Assembly (NCBI GenBank): GCA_047967505.1
Contig: CM106538.1
From: Dipteris shenzhenensis
Lineage: Eukaryota > Polypodiophyta > Polypodiopsida > Gleicheniales
Length of the DNA: 64,000 bases
Strand: one strand, 5' to 3'
Made by a program: the position numbers and the translations under genes. How positions within the stretch are numbered: the first letter of the stretch is position 1; every line of letters begins with the position of its first letter. A model generated the notes under the pieces. That model searched no databases, had not been told where the DNA came from, and saw nothing but the letters and a program-made list of their open reading frames with translations. Below, one piece after another: positions 1-12,100 of this stretch.

Positions 1-345
1 TCGGTGGATACATTTTGGGAGATTTTAGCGAGCATTTCAGCATGGCATATTTAGAGATCCAAATGCATAGAGGCTCTAGATGGCTCCCGGATCCACCCTT
101 AACTCACTTTGGTAGGTATTTGGACAGACACTGTACACATTTTAATGGCCTTTTTCTTGGAGTCCTCTGTAGGGTTGAGATGGAACTTTTAGCCCCAATC
201 TTGGTGTTTTTCTAGCCCTTTTTGATGAGTAGGTTGTTTTCCCACTTAGGATATTTTGTTTCTCATGCTTTGAATGATGTATTTTTTCCACGAGCATTGC
301 TCTTAGGGTATATTTTGTACTTAATAGATACCTTTTCATTGACAA
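1..345 (+). mobile_element. 3' end of a family-B LINE (ORF2 C-terminus and 3' UTR)
   Basis: The first 200 bases align by eye with the C-terminal coding tail of the LINE at 22.2-24.9 kb. They share a [19 protein letters not shown] segment, then a tryptophan-rich stretch and a Gly-Leu-Arg-Trp-His motif. Many frameshifts and stops are present. The 3' UTR carries the family ending TACTTAATAGA near 320-330. The copy is cut by the window edge, so its 5' extent is unknown. Dead copy. Confidence 0.6.
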
Positions 346-779
346 GAAAGAAGGTGTATGGGTACATACTACCATGGATTTCATTACATTGCTGCCCTCA
401 ATCACATCGTTTATACCTTATGGGTTCAAAGGTTTTTCACGCAAAACAAAGTCTACATATAGTATCTTATAAAATGGAATAGCCTACTAGAAGATGAAAA
501 GCCCGAGCATCCAAGGAACAACATGCAAGATAACCCCCATCTTTTGGCACATTGATAGTCAGCCCTCTTTTTTTAGCACACCAACAGCTTGTTTTGTTGA
601 GGGTAAATTTGTTTGGAAAGGATGGCTGCAACAAGGGGGGAAAATAAGCTAAGTTTAGCATTGTCATACTAGGGAGTGGATGGAAAAAGGGCGGTTGTGA
701 CCATATAAACCTTGTTGGAATTATCGCCATAATTCATGGCGGTGACCAATGTGTAGTCAATAATTGAGTTAGGGGCACT
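346..779. other. Unassigned intergenic or repeat-derived sequence
   Basis: No open frame with recognisable motifs on either strand. Short inverted pieces such as the paired CTAACC and GGTTAG motifs near 780-840 suggest decayed repeat DNA, but nothing specific can be named. Confidence 0.3.
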
Positions 780-1075
780 TTTCCCTCATTAGAGGCTTTC
801 CCCCCTAACCAGAGTTAGGATCCCTAACTACGGTTAGTGGATAGGTTTAGGTTTTGTCACTTGGACAAAACCTTCACCTCTTGTATGTTTTGGCTATTGC
901 TTCTATTCTGTGTTTGTGGCTTGCTCTCTCTCTCTCCTCTTTTGTTCACATTTGGTATCAAAGCCTGCTTGCTCCCGGATTTGATGTCCATTGCTCATCG
1001 TTAAGCCTGCCTCTGCCCCTTGACCTAGAGTCCATTGTCAAGCTCATCGTATAGCTGCTGCTTCCTGTCTGTACA
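780..1075 (+). mobile_element. Possible LTR-retrotransposon remnant with primer-binding-like site
   Basis: A TTGGTATCAAAGCCTGC segment at about 948-964 resembles the initiator-tRNA-Met primer-binding site of plant LTR retrotransposons, with one mismatch to TGGTATCAGAGC. It follows a pyrimidine-rich, LTR-end-like stretch (CTCTCTCTCTCC, TTTTGTTCACA). No matching second LTR and no gag/pol was found nearby, so this is a tentative relic. Confidence 0.3.
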
Positions 1076-1653
1076 CTCGTTCTTACACCATGCCGTACAT
1101 CGCCCATACAGTTAGAGCTGTCCGTACAATGTATGTCGCCTGAACAATTATATTTGGTACAGCGCCTGTACACTTGCCTACGTAGGTAGTCCATACTGTG
1201 TAGAGATTTTCGTACTTGCAAGTAGCGTCGTACACATGTTCTGCATAGTGAACAAGTGACAAGTAGTGGGTTTGGGCATAGAGGACATATTTGGTGGGAT
1301 TTGACCTGGGATGTCGTATAACGAGCATGCATATCTGTGCCAAATCTTTGGGTCCGTGATGGGAATGGGCTGTTTTCCCGCTGATAGGAGTCCCCAGCCG
1401 ATAGTCGGGTCTCCCCCTCAAAAGGATCCGATCACCTCATCAATCCTTCGAGTGAGAAAAGTCCGCTTCTTATGTCGTGTCATCTGACGTGAGATGTGAT
1501 GCACCTTAGATGAGCTCGCGTGTGAGGTGAGCTCTCATCTCCTTACACATCATTGTACCAGGGGTTCTGAGGCATCTTCCCAGCTGGGGCATGTGTGGGT
1601 CGAGTCGTTAGGGAAAGATATGATGGCAACCTCGTGTACCACTGAAGCCAAAG

Positions 1654-1654
<1 letters not shown>

Positions 1655-1698
<44 letters not shown>
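1655..1698 (+). repeat. (GA)n microsatellite
   Basis: About 22 GA units. It lies at the - strand 3' end of the LINE derivative at 1.7-2.9 kb. The adjoining bases (- strand GACATTAATATGA then CT repeats) match the 3' junction of the ORF1-only element at 6.13 kb. Confidence 0.9.
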
Positions 1699-1699
<1 letters not shown>

Positions 1700-1701
<2 letters not shown>

Positions 1702-2880
1702 TATTAATGTCCGCGGGAGGCCTCACGGGCCTATGGGACAAAATGCAAAATGTCAAAAAAAAAAATCAAGAAAAGTACTTTATTAAGTATGAATAAAAAC
1801 CACAGAGCAAGCTCAAGTGTGGGAGTACATCATGTGAAGCATGAGAAAAAACAGCTCAGAATGAGCAAACAAAAATCCTAGGTGGCGGCTGAAAATGCCA
1901 CCTCATCCCTGAAGGAGAGTCAGAGAAGAAAGGAGAACCCTTCCAGACTCCGAGAAAAGCAACCCTCTTAGCAGTAGCAGTCCTGGAGGTTCCTTGTATG
2001 TTCGCCCAAATGGCCATCAAAGTGTGTATAGTATTTGCCCAGATATTGGCCATAGTCTGAGAAGGGTGAACCTGGGAGTCCTCCAAAGCCTCTGTACATC
2101 TGGCTCTCCAAATATGCCATGCTGTAATACTAGCCAGAATCTCCCAAGATGTGTCTACAGAAGCATGGGGAGCTCTGAATGGAGTGCACATGGCATCTCA
2201 TCCCGAGCTTATTATAGCATACATCTAAATTCTAGTCCTATCATAAAATGGCTTTCATGACATCATTTTAAGGCTGAGGGTCTTTAGGTTTAGATTTGAA
2301 ATCTCTAATTAATGCCAATCCATCTCTGTAGAGTGCCCATTTTCCAGCTCTGCATCAATCCTTCACTTTGGTAAGTTCGATATTCCTTTGTTTGAGCTGA
2401 CTTGAAGTGAGTTCCTTAGATATTTGTATCCGTGTACCCTTCAGCTTGTTTGTCTGGCGGAGAATCTTTACTCTTTCTGTCCTCTCATTGAAATGAACTT
2501 GTGTTGTTTTTCCTTTTTAGTGATACAACTAATATCATTTGCATCCCATTCAACTTTTACAACCTCCTTCTTTAGGCATGTGATTCTCTCTTCTTCATTG
2601 TATCCTTCATCATCATCAAAGCAACCAATGTAATCTTCTGACAGCCCCCCAATGCGTAGTATTTTCTTAGTATGCACTCTGGCTTCCTGCTCTTTCACTT
2701 CCATGTAAAGATCTTCTTTGTCGATTTTGTTGTTGGCCACATTGGCCATCTCTTGTTTGGCTGAACTTACATGAGCGGTGATCATCTCTTTGACGAGGAT
2801 GAGCACTTTCCAAGTAAAGTCTTTCGAGTGTCCGAGCGAAGGGGAAAAAAAAGCTTCCAACTATGTAAAAATATGGCAAA
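1700..2880 (-). mobile_element. Internally deleted LINE: L1-type ORF1 joined to ORF2 tail
   Basis: Read on the - strand, 2860 to about 2280 encodes a decayed ORF1. A helical, charged segment is followed by an ILRIGGLSEDY RNA-recognition-like motif and a C-terminal part ending in a Lys-Thr-Leu-Ser-Leu tail. It lines up with the better-kept ORF1 at 7194-6343. Only about 90 bases later, 2191-1856 encodes the C-terminus of family-B ORF2 ([20 protein letters not shown]), with no endonuclease or reverse transcriptase between. A 3' UTR with CATACTTAATAAAG follows. I read this as a deletion derivative that kept both ends of a two-ORF LINE. Frameshifts make it inactive. Confidence 0.6.
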
Positions 2881-4036
2881 AATAGATTGGAACAAAACAT
2901 TGTTTCACTTAGAAATATGCAAAGTATTATAGCAATGCCTATTTAATACACAAATCTTTACATGAATCTTTGGGAATGGTGAGTAACATAATGGGATGGC
3001 TTTTGAAGAAACCCACATGTAGAGTAGACTTTTCTATGAAAATTTCCTTTTGATCCTTCTTTCAACTTTTACTTAATAGGGGATGACATTAAAAACCCTC
3101 TCTCAACCTAGCCTCATGAAAGGGTTTCTCCAAACTTAACCTCATTGAAGCAAGCCATCAAGGTAGTTTTGCTAGCGAAACTCCTTTGAAGTAGGTCTTC
3201 CAAGGTAGTTTCGCTTGTGAAACTACCATGGACAACACTTTTGAAAGTGGCATAACTTTCACATCCAATGTCCAAATATAGTCATTCAACCACTCAAATT
3301 GATCGAAAAACTTCATTTGAGCACATGTATGGGGTTATATTTTGGAAAATCTTGAATAGATAGTATTAAATACTACATGTATTTTACGAGAGTGATACGC
3401 ATCATAAAAAAGAAACTCATACATGCCACCAAGGGCTGATGCAAAAGGGCGCGCTAGGGCCCTTTTCAGAAAACTAAGCTAAACAGAACTCCTAGCTCGG
3501 ACTCAGAACTCAAGCTCAAATTCTCCAATTGAGCTGAAGCTCAAGCTAGGGCCCGGTATCAAGATCCGGTGCCTGGTATCAGAGCATCCCTCCTGTGGGC
3601 CGTGAAGATGTCGCGGATCTGTATCTATCGAGTAGTCTTGCGTGGCAGTGGTGGACGCGATCGTCTCGATCTGAGGACCCGACGGGCTATATCTATTGTG
3701 ATCCCATGCCTCTAGCGGTCCCCTCTGAGGAGGGCAGCAATGGGTCGTATCTCAAGGGCGCGCGGTTTGGCAGCTATGCGCATCATGTGTGGTCATCGGT
3801 GGCTGAGCCATGCTGTCCTCGTATTAGCTATCTTCTACTCCTCGATCCCACTATGTCCTGGGGCTGACTCAAATGTATAAAAATCCATGACTTGCCTCTA
3901 GGTAGGGTCTCCCCCTACAACTTGTGACCCATCTGGTGTCTGCCGTGCTCGAAGCTGCCTCAGTAAGGTCTCCCTGTGTCAGCGCATCTCCATCAAGTAG
4001 AGCCCTATGCACACCTAGTCCTAGAAATGTATCACA
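2881..4036. other. Repeat-derived sequence without recognisable genes
   Basis: A TGGTATCAGAGC primer-binding-like sequence at about 3571-3582 hints at an LTR-retrotransposon leader on the + strand. It is preceded by a near-copy (CGGTATCAAGATCCGG). The short open frame at 3595-3867 has no motif I recognise. Near-repeated phrases about a gap closed by TAGTTTCGCT occur at 3172 and 3206. No full element can be drawn. Confidence 0.3.
3571..3582 (+). other. Primer-binding-site-like sequence (initiator tRNA-Met)
   Basis: TGGTATCAGAGC is an exact match to the 12-base core used by the complete copia element at 49633. No flanking LTR pair was found, so it may be a leftover of a decayed element or chance. 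Confidence 0.35.
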
Positions 4037-4043
4037 GAGAGAG

Positions 4044-4087
<44 letters not shown>
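4037..4087 (+). repeat. (GA)n microsatellite
   Basis: Roughly 50 bases of GA repeat with one early CACA interruption just upstream. A second (GA)n tract follows at 4638-4677, so the 550 bases between are also bracketed by GA tracts. Confidence 0.9.
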
Positions 4088-4090
<3 letters not shown>

Positions 4091-4634
4091 GCTAGGGCAA
4101 TGAAACCTAAGGGCTTATGACTTTGAAAAAATGTGATACAATGAGCCATAATCGTAAGGATACCAATACACCAAGAGAAAATCTTTGAGCCCATGGAGAA
4201 GAGAAGATGGAGGCTGGTAGTAGTGTGATGATCATCTGGAGGGTGGCGGATAGGTCAAGCCTAAGAGGGGGTGGTGAGGTATGTCTTTTCCATGTCCTAA
4301 CATGTACTGTGAGTCAAATATTGGTTATGAGTAGTTTGAGTTTGTGTGGGCCTGGCTGGTGTCCCATTGAGAGTCTTGATGTCCCTAGACAATGACATGT
4401 CCAAGATTTGTTGTTGGCACCCTCGCTTTGTCTCTGTAGAACATACTTGGGGCAATGTGCTGCGTTCCGTCAGGATGCTTCAATGATTGTACCCCATATG
4501 GAATGGGTATACTCTCTGTTTCTGGTGTTTGGTCTCCTCTATGATGGCTTTGGGAGTGAAAATGTGGTCTATTGTGGATCGGTCTCTGAAGCCTGCTTGT
4601 CCAATCGCCCACATTTCTGCTATCTTAGTGTACT

Positions 4635-4637
<3 letters not shown>
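4088..4637. other. Unassigned segment between two GA tracts
   Basis: Bracketed by (GA)n at both ends. Short open frames on both strands show no recognisable motif. By analogy with the element at 6.1-7.5 kb it may be an inserted sequence, but nothing in it proves this. Confidence 0.25.

Positions 4638-4677
<40 letters not shown>
4638..4677 (+). repeat. (GA)n microsatellite
   Basis: About 20 GA units, 180 bases upstream of the first recognisable kinase exon. Confidence 0.9.
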
Positions 4678-4680
<3 letters not shown>

Positions 4681-4858
4681 ATAGAAATATATTTTCTTAT
4701 GAAGGCTTACTAGACATTATTTACTCTCTAACTAGAATTGGAACGAGAGAATATGTCATCAATAAGTTGCTTGAAGCCCAGCCATTCTTTGTTTGTAGGA
4801 TTCTTGACGTCAAATTGTGAATTCTAAAAAGGGATACTTGATGATATCTTTGTTGCAG

Positions 4859-4938
4859 GTATCTGATTTTGGACTCGCTAAATTGAGCCTTGAAGGTGGT
4901 ACAGAGATACCCTGCAGTGGAATTGTGGGGACATTTGG
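4859..4938 (+). CDS. Kinase exon with DFG motif
   Basis: Acceptor TTGTTGCAG, donor GTATGT. It encodes VSDFGLAK through GTF plus two bases of a Gly codon, i.e. subdomain VII and the activation segment. The Lys expected before VSDFG would come from the missing upstream exon. Confidence 0.85.
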
Positions 4939-6124
4939 GTATGTCCTCTGTTTTACAGCATTATACTCTCACATAGTATTTAAACATCAATCATGTTTTT
5001 TTTTTTTTGCATAGAAACATGCTATATTATAATATTTACATATCATCTTTTATACATCTTCAGAATCTCCAGAAAAGCTTTCATAAAGAAAGCTCCAGCA
5101 CAGCATCTAGAGAAGACAAAAAACAAAGTAACAGATAGTAGTCACTCCTCTTTAGCCTTGGAGGAGCTGGGGAACTTGAGACTTTTAACACTTCAGCTTC
5201 CTTGGTAGCAGAGAGTTCTTTGGTACTGATTGCTTGTAATCTGGTTGATTACAAAATTGTTTTACAGTTGGCAAGCTGTATAAACAGAAAATTCGGTACA
5301 CACACATAATGCCCTCAGGAAAAGTGAGTATCATCAAATAAGAATGTTCAAAATAAGCCTTTTGCATTAGCAATGGATGGAAGTAGCATTGAATTTGGGG
5401 CTGGCTCTTCCAAGAGTACAAACCAGTGATATTTGAGAGCAAGGCTCTTGTACCAGCTAAAGCTGCTCAAATGAATTAGACTTATATGCAATGGTGTATG
5501 CTCTGATAGTAATTGATCTTGCTAGATATTGTTGCAGACCATAAACTCCAGGCATATGTATGTATGCTCAAGATCAGCAGGTTGTTCGTTCGGGCTTTAC
5601 CATCCACAATTATCATGGCTTGCATTCATGCAATCAAAAGATCAGTTGACATGCATATCTATCTACCACCTTGATCACAAAGGGAAGGAGGTTGTAGCTA
5701 GAGGTCGACACATCTGCAAGAAACTTCTCATCAATGCAACTCAGCTGTTGCACATGCATTTTCTGGTATATCAGCAGATGTTAGACCCCATAATTCCCTC
5801 CATTTCATCCCTTCTCAGTGCCATCCAGTGGTTTGTATAGCTTCCAATGCTTTGTGAGGTATCCTGCTGGCATCCATCTTCTCAACTTTGTTGAGAGACA
5901 CAATGAATTGGCATAATGCTTCCCTCTCAAGAGGTGGGATGTTGGAGAGGGGGGCGGGGCATAGCAGGATGGGGTAGGGTGTTTGAGTCTTAATCCCCAA
6001 TTCCCCTATGAGGAATCCTTTGTGTAAAGTTTCTATTCTGTTCTAGTAGGTCCTAGGCTAGGCCTAGAGAGCAGAGGAGCCCATGCTGAACACCCATAAA
6101 GTATCACTGTTTGTACAAGCATGG

Positions 6125-6168
<44 letters not shown>

Positions 6169-9100
6169 AAGAAATTCTATTAACATCCACTGGAGACCAA
6201 AAGGTCTATGTGACAGCAAGAAACCCTCTAGTACATCTGCTTTAGGGAGGGCACATGGCAGCTGCCAAGGAGTGCAAAAGCAACCCACATTATTTAGAGT
6301 ACCTACATAATAGTCTGAAAGAGTAAACAGCCATACATCAGTTTAAGACTGAGAGTCTTTTGGTTTTGATTTGAACTCTCTAATTAGGGCTACGCCTTCA
6401 CAGTAAACTGCCCATTTTCCATCTTTTTTGGCAGCCCTGACTTTAGCTAATTCAGTTGCCTTATTCTTGAGTTGAGCTTGTGTAAGCTCCTCTGCTATCC
6501 ATACTTTGGTACCCTTGAACTTGTAAGATAGTCGAAGAAGCTTGATCCGCATATCTTTTGACTTCAGTGTAAGGATTGCATGACCTTTATAGTGCATTAT
6601 AGAAGCTGGCCTGGAGTCATCATCATCCTGCTCATCATCATCCACCCATTCAATGTTGGGCAAGCTTGCTTTGATCTTTGTCAATATTTCTCTATATGTG
6701 TCCTCCTCTTTGTACCAATCTTCTGGGAGTTCCCCTATTCTAATCTTCAGCGCATTATCACATCTAGCTTCGTGTTCCTTAATCTCTACTTGAATATCAG
6801 ACTAACTTGCTTTGGTGTTCACTTCTACAATCACTTCCTTCTTAGCAGTTTGTACTTCAATGTGAACAGGATCTTTGACTGTAGAGACTAGCTGCTGGGT
6901 AGGGGGGGAATCCTTACAAGATTTTACAGCCTCATCAATTACTGCTTGCTTACAAGGCCCTTCCAGAATGTGATATCAAGCCTTTACTTCTGCCAGTTCC
7001 AATCGTAGCTCTCTCACTGCCTGCTGCTGCAGATAAAAAATCTGATCCTATTGCCCAAGGATGGGTCGTTTTGAGCCGCCTTGTTGGTAATTCTGTGCAT
7101 ATGGAGAGGGTGTCATGGCTACAACTGTAGAGTACCAAGTCGTGATGGAGGTTGGAGTTGAGGGGGACTTGGAGGAGAGGGTAGGCCAGTCCATAATTGG
7201 TTGTCTGTTGAACCCCCTAGCTTAAGCTAACCCCCGGGTTGGGTTGGGGGTTTAGCCCAACTCCGGGTTAGGGTTAGTTTGTTTGCTGCTAGCCGAGGTA
7301 ACTGCTGGCTGAGGCAAAGGGATGATGGGTGGCGGGCTGCTGACAGGCGATGGGCTCTACGGACGGGAGGGAGAGGTATTGATGGGAGGACTAGGTACAG
7401 ACGGGAGGACTAAGTATGGATAGAGAGGTACGGGCTAGGTACGGACGGAGAGGTATGGGCTAGGTACGGAGTGCTATATGGAGAGAGGGAGCAGGGCTTG
7501 CACAGACCGAGAGAGAGAGAGAGAGAGAGAGTTTTTGCAGAGCAAAATAGACCATGAGACTAAATACATGCATGAAAAAATAAGCGGAGAGCCTAAATGC
7601 TTCTCCTGCTCGCTAGATTAAAACGTGAATGAACAAAGAAGAAATATGTTATTGTGTGGTGCAATGTAACTTGGATAAGCTGTGAGGTGAGTTGTGTCCT
7701 CCTTATTTATTGAATGGACATATATGTATCCAACTGATTTTTTCTTTGGATGCATCTCCCAATGGATGTTGAGTATGCTGAGTGGGAGTATGGTATGCCT
7801 ACAATTCTGCAGCATGTTGTGATGTATTGATGTTGTCCTATGATGGTATGTCTCTGAAAAAGATCGTGGGTGTCAAGATGCCGCCAATGTCTTGGACTCA
7901 TTGATGCAGAGCCCTTGTGTTGGATGACTTGGAGACGATCCAAGAGATCTCACCCACGTGTAGGATAGCTGAAGTGGTATGTGTTTTGATAGATGAGGCA
8001 TTGCAAGCACCTTTGGGAGAGAGGCTTCAGCTTGTGAGAGTTCTCTTTTAGCCAGGATGTTCATATTGTTCTAGAGGTAGACGACTTCCCTAGATTGCAA
8101 GCCAATCTTTCTGAGTTGGACAGTAACTTTGATAGGGCCTTGGTTCATGTGAGACTTCACCAATGACACGGTGGACTGTAGCATACTCATAATGGTGGGT
8201 GTTGAGGTATCATTCTTGAGGTATGCCTATTTTGGCATTGTTGAGTATATTGAGACTAGAGGGTGGCACCTCTCAATGGCATGTGTAGGCTTGTTTGAGT
8301 GGGTAGTTTCATCTTTATAGACACCTGCTTTCAGATTTTTTTAACTATGGCTTTGCCATAAGAGTCACTTGGCCTGGTGCATAAACGATTCGAACAGGGT
8401 GAGTGATGCTTATTAGGACATATAATCTCCTCTTCAAATGAATTCTTTTTGCAGAGAGCACAACTTATGAGTCATTTTTATTAGGGTATGTCTTTGCGAG
8501 TGGCATCAAGTCCCTCATTCCCTTTTTTTTTTTGGGGAGACAAAAAAGTATTTGTAATATATATTGATCAAACGATATACATTCATGGCCAAGTGTACAG
8601 TCTTAGTAAGAATTTTCCAGATCCTGACAAAAAGCTAGGTAGCAAACATAGAAGACTTCAATCTGAGTCTGACTCAGATTTGTAGTAGATACTTCCTTTG
8701 AACTGACATTCTTCATTAAACACTTTGAGATGCTCCTGCTCATGATCACGTATCTCCGAGAAGACCGGTCTAGATCACAGTCATAAATCTTCTTGACACG
8801 AAGAGATGGAAGATATCTTCTTGAATCCCAGGACAATGCCTACATTTACCATCCCCTTTTCCAATCCTCAGCCCCCTCAAGTTGATCCAAAACGCTTTGT
8901 GCAAGATAAGCCAGAGTAGAGTAGACATCTTCTCAGGAATTGATTTTGTCCACGTGTAAAAAAAATCTCCTCTTCTAGCATTGAGAGGAGTCGGAGGTAT
9001 TCCATCTAGCATTCAGGATAGGAATCATGTCACCTATGTCCTCAAAAGGGGTAGGCACAAGAAGCAAATGAGGTGTGAGGATCCAACTAAACTCTAAGGA

Positions 9101-12100
9101 GTAATTTAGAATTGACCGCCCTTGTGTTGGATGTCCCCATCCCAAAGAGATAATCAATCAGTGACAAAATGAGCTTGCTGGTTCGTAAATCTGAATTCCC
9201 TTTTGATTTCAAGCATAGTTTTCCATCTGAAGTGTTCACTGAGCCACAGTTGTCCCAACGATTGCAGACTCTTGGGGATCTTAGCGAGGGCTACACCCGA
9301 GCTAGGACCAATCACTTGGGGAGCCGTTTGCTGGTGCAGCACTGAGACGGGACATCACTTGGCTTATGAGTTCTCGAGACAGGATCCTGTCTTTTTCATC
9401 ACGCAGGCCACCTGGGCATACATGTACAGCTTCCCTTGGCATCTGACAGAGACAGATGCAGGAGCGATGCCTCGGCACCCAGTTTGGGAGATCATAGGGA
9501 GCATTGCAGGCTGGCATATCTGGACTTCCAGATGCGCGCAGACTGTAGGAGATCAGACCTCTTCTGCTACCCAGACCCTCGCAGCCATTTGGAACACGAT
9601 CGTTCACACGCTCAAGGGTCAGTGGGATCAGATTTAGGGAGAGTCCTAGGCAGGGAAGGAAAAGAGACGACGTTTCCTTCGCGACTGGGACCACTGAGAG
9701 TTGTTCTTCCAGCACTCTACTCAGAGTCTTCAGTGGCACTACGCCCCTCCACCGTGGCTGTTTGTCCACTCTCCGATGATTATGCCCTGAGAGGCTTGTA
9801 TTTAGCATTTTGATTCCTCAGGCTAAATCCGTTTTGTGATTGCAGCCGTTGGCCTTTAGGCCTTCTTGCCTTTAGGCCTTCTTGTACTCTCGATTTCAAG
9901 TAATATAACTAGCACTACTTTTTGCGCAAAAAAAAAAGAAAGATGACATGCCCTGATGAAGTCTTCATTGTCTAGGATAGCATTCCTGTTTATTGAAGAG
10001 GACCAGATGGGTTGAGTCGCATAAATGAGTCTTTCCTTGAGAACTTGAGCTGTGTCTTAATTGACTCAAGAACAGCCCATAGGGATTTCCACAAGGGGCT
10101 TCCCTTTGAAAAACAAAAACGGGCTAAACACTGCAGGTAGAACTGGGGACAGGTCTGACGTGTTTGACGTTTCTGGCTAACAGCATCGCCCAGTCAAGAT
10201 CAGGATTTAGAAGGGCTTTTATTATCCACATTGCGGCAAGTTTAGTTGCAGCATGTTTGATGTCCACTACCCCAAGGTCCCCTTCACGCGTACGTGTGGA
10301 ACAGAATTTCCATCTGACTTTTGCAATCCTGTTTGAGCCTCCCCAAAGGAAGGACCTGCATTTGGAAATCAGGTTATCAAGCCCAGCTTGGCTCGGATGC
10401 CAACAAGAGAGGTAAAAAATAGTGAGATCAGATAAAGGCAATGGTTGAGCACCATTCGTCTCCCTGCCAGGTTGGCATGGAAACCTCTCCACTTCTCGAG
10501 TTTGGAGCTGAATCTACTTAGAACCATTCCCACTGGTCCTTCATGGACACGTTGAAACCCATGGGAATGCCTAACAATCTAAAAACAGTTCCTTTAGGGA
10601 TCAATTGACATCCCAGGAGTTCTAGGTCCTCTTGTAGCTTCCCACTAAGTGTGTAGTATCCAGTTTGACACTCTAGAACTTCATGAACATCTTGGGGGGA
10701 GTTCCTAGGCGTGAGATTCACTGCCAAAGGATTTGTAGAACTCAAGAGGAAAATTGTCTTCTCCCAGGGTTTTGCCGTCCTTCATAACTAGAACAGCTTC
10801 CTTGAGTTCCTTCAGAGCAAGGGGGGCCTCCAAACTGTGCAGATCAAGTCCATTGACAACTCCCTGCTTAGCTGAGTGACACCTGGTTCTTGCCTGCACC
10901 ACATCCTCATTTGACTGCATAGTGCTTGACAATAGCTTCCTAAAACGACTGCATATAAAATCATTATTTTCATTATGTGATTATGCCCATCTGCTTTCAC
11001 TAACTTCAAGCAAAGGAATTTCCTCAGCTGCTCTTTTCCTGCCAATGAGCTTGAAAGTTTCTTTGGTTGGTCTATCTAACTTGCCTGCCCACCATCTTTT
11101 GGTATACAATCTAGCTGCCGTGTACTTTATGTGTTCAAGTATGACTAGCTCATTCTTGACGAGCGTAGCTCAGTCTGAGCTTGAAGATCTCCACTGCATG
11201 CCTGTGCCTCCAAGTTATCTAGTCACTCTTTGACAGCATCCATTCTCTTGCTGCACACCTTGTCTCTGAGTTTTCTGGCATGTTTTAAGACTTTTTGAGT
11301 TTCTAACACATTCCTTATCCAAAAATCTGCAACTGATTCATCAGTGCATCTAGGGGCAGTCCAAAGCTCTTTGACTTTGCGTTGCACCGTTCCTAGCTTG
11401 AAAAGGCTGGGGTCAGACTTAAACCAAGAAGAGGACCTGCTTCCTGAGCCAAAACCACACGTAACCAATAACAGCTTGTGATAAAAAATTGAGAGGGTAG
11501 AAAAATATGTACCTCCGGATTTAGAGGTGCTCTGAAGAAGACTGTGAGAGAGGTAGGCTCTGTCCAGCCTGGTTTCTCTTCTTAAATCTCCTATTTGTCT
11601 GTTAGACTAAGTTAGGTCCCCGGCACAGTTCAAGTCTACCAATTGTAGCGATTCTTTAAGATCGCTCCATGCGTGGAGCTCAGAACCTCTTAGAACAATG
11701 CCTTTTCCAAGCCATCTGTCCATTTTGCTTTCTACCATATTAAAATTCCCTAAGATCACTACATCTTCATAGAAACAGGTTAGGGACTGCCAAGTTTTAC
11801 CTCTGTCTTGACAGCTCGTTGGGACATAAACCGAAACTGTCGTAAATCTAATTACCTTGAGGAGGCATTTCAAAGCAATCCATCTGTCGTCTATATCAAC
11901 AACAACATCTAGCATGCTCTGAGAGTAGTGAGAGAATATTCCAATGCACTCCCTCCTCTGCCTTCTTCATGAGAATTGGCAAACCAAGTTCTCCTCTTGT
12001 CAATACACCTTGGTCTTGCTTCTAAATGTAGCTCCTGTAGTTTTGACCTCTTGCAAAGCAAGAAAGGTAGGGGAAAGAGAGTTTTCTCTCAGCCATGTGG

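Larger units (their letters stand above)
6126..7531 (-). mobile_element. ORF1-only (half-LINE) element between two GA/CT tracts
   Basis: Read on the - strand the order is: (CT)n at 7531-7508; a 5' leader of about 310 bases with short imperfect repeats of GTACCTAGCCC type; an ORF1 (7194-6343); about 180 bases of 3' UTR ending GATGTTAATAGAA; then CTTT repeats and (CT)n at 6166-6126. No endonuclease or reverse-transcriptase coding is present. The same microsatellite at both ends could be a target-site duplication from insertion into a CT tract. The 3' junction matches the one at 1.70 kb, so this is a recurrent 3' end. It lies inside the first long kinase intron, antisense to the gene. It would depend on enzymes supplied by a full LINE. 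Confidence 0.6.

Noticed and set aside
4993-5208. Extra kinase exon after the DFG exon
   Set aside because: The DFG exon joins in phase and in sequence (GTFG|YLAPEY) to 17147; nothing at 4993-5208 resembles kinase sequence.
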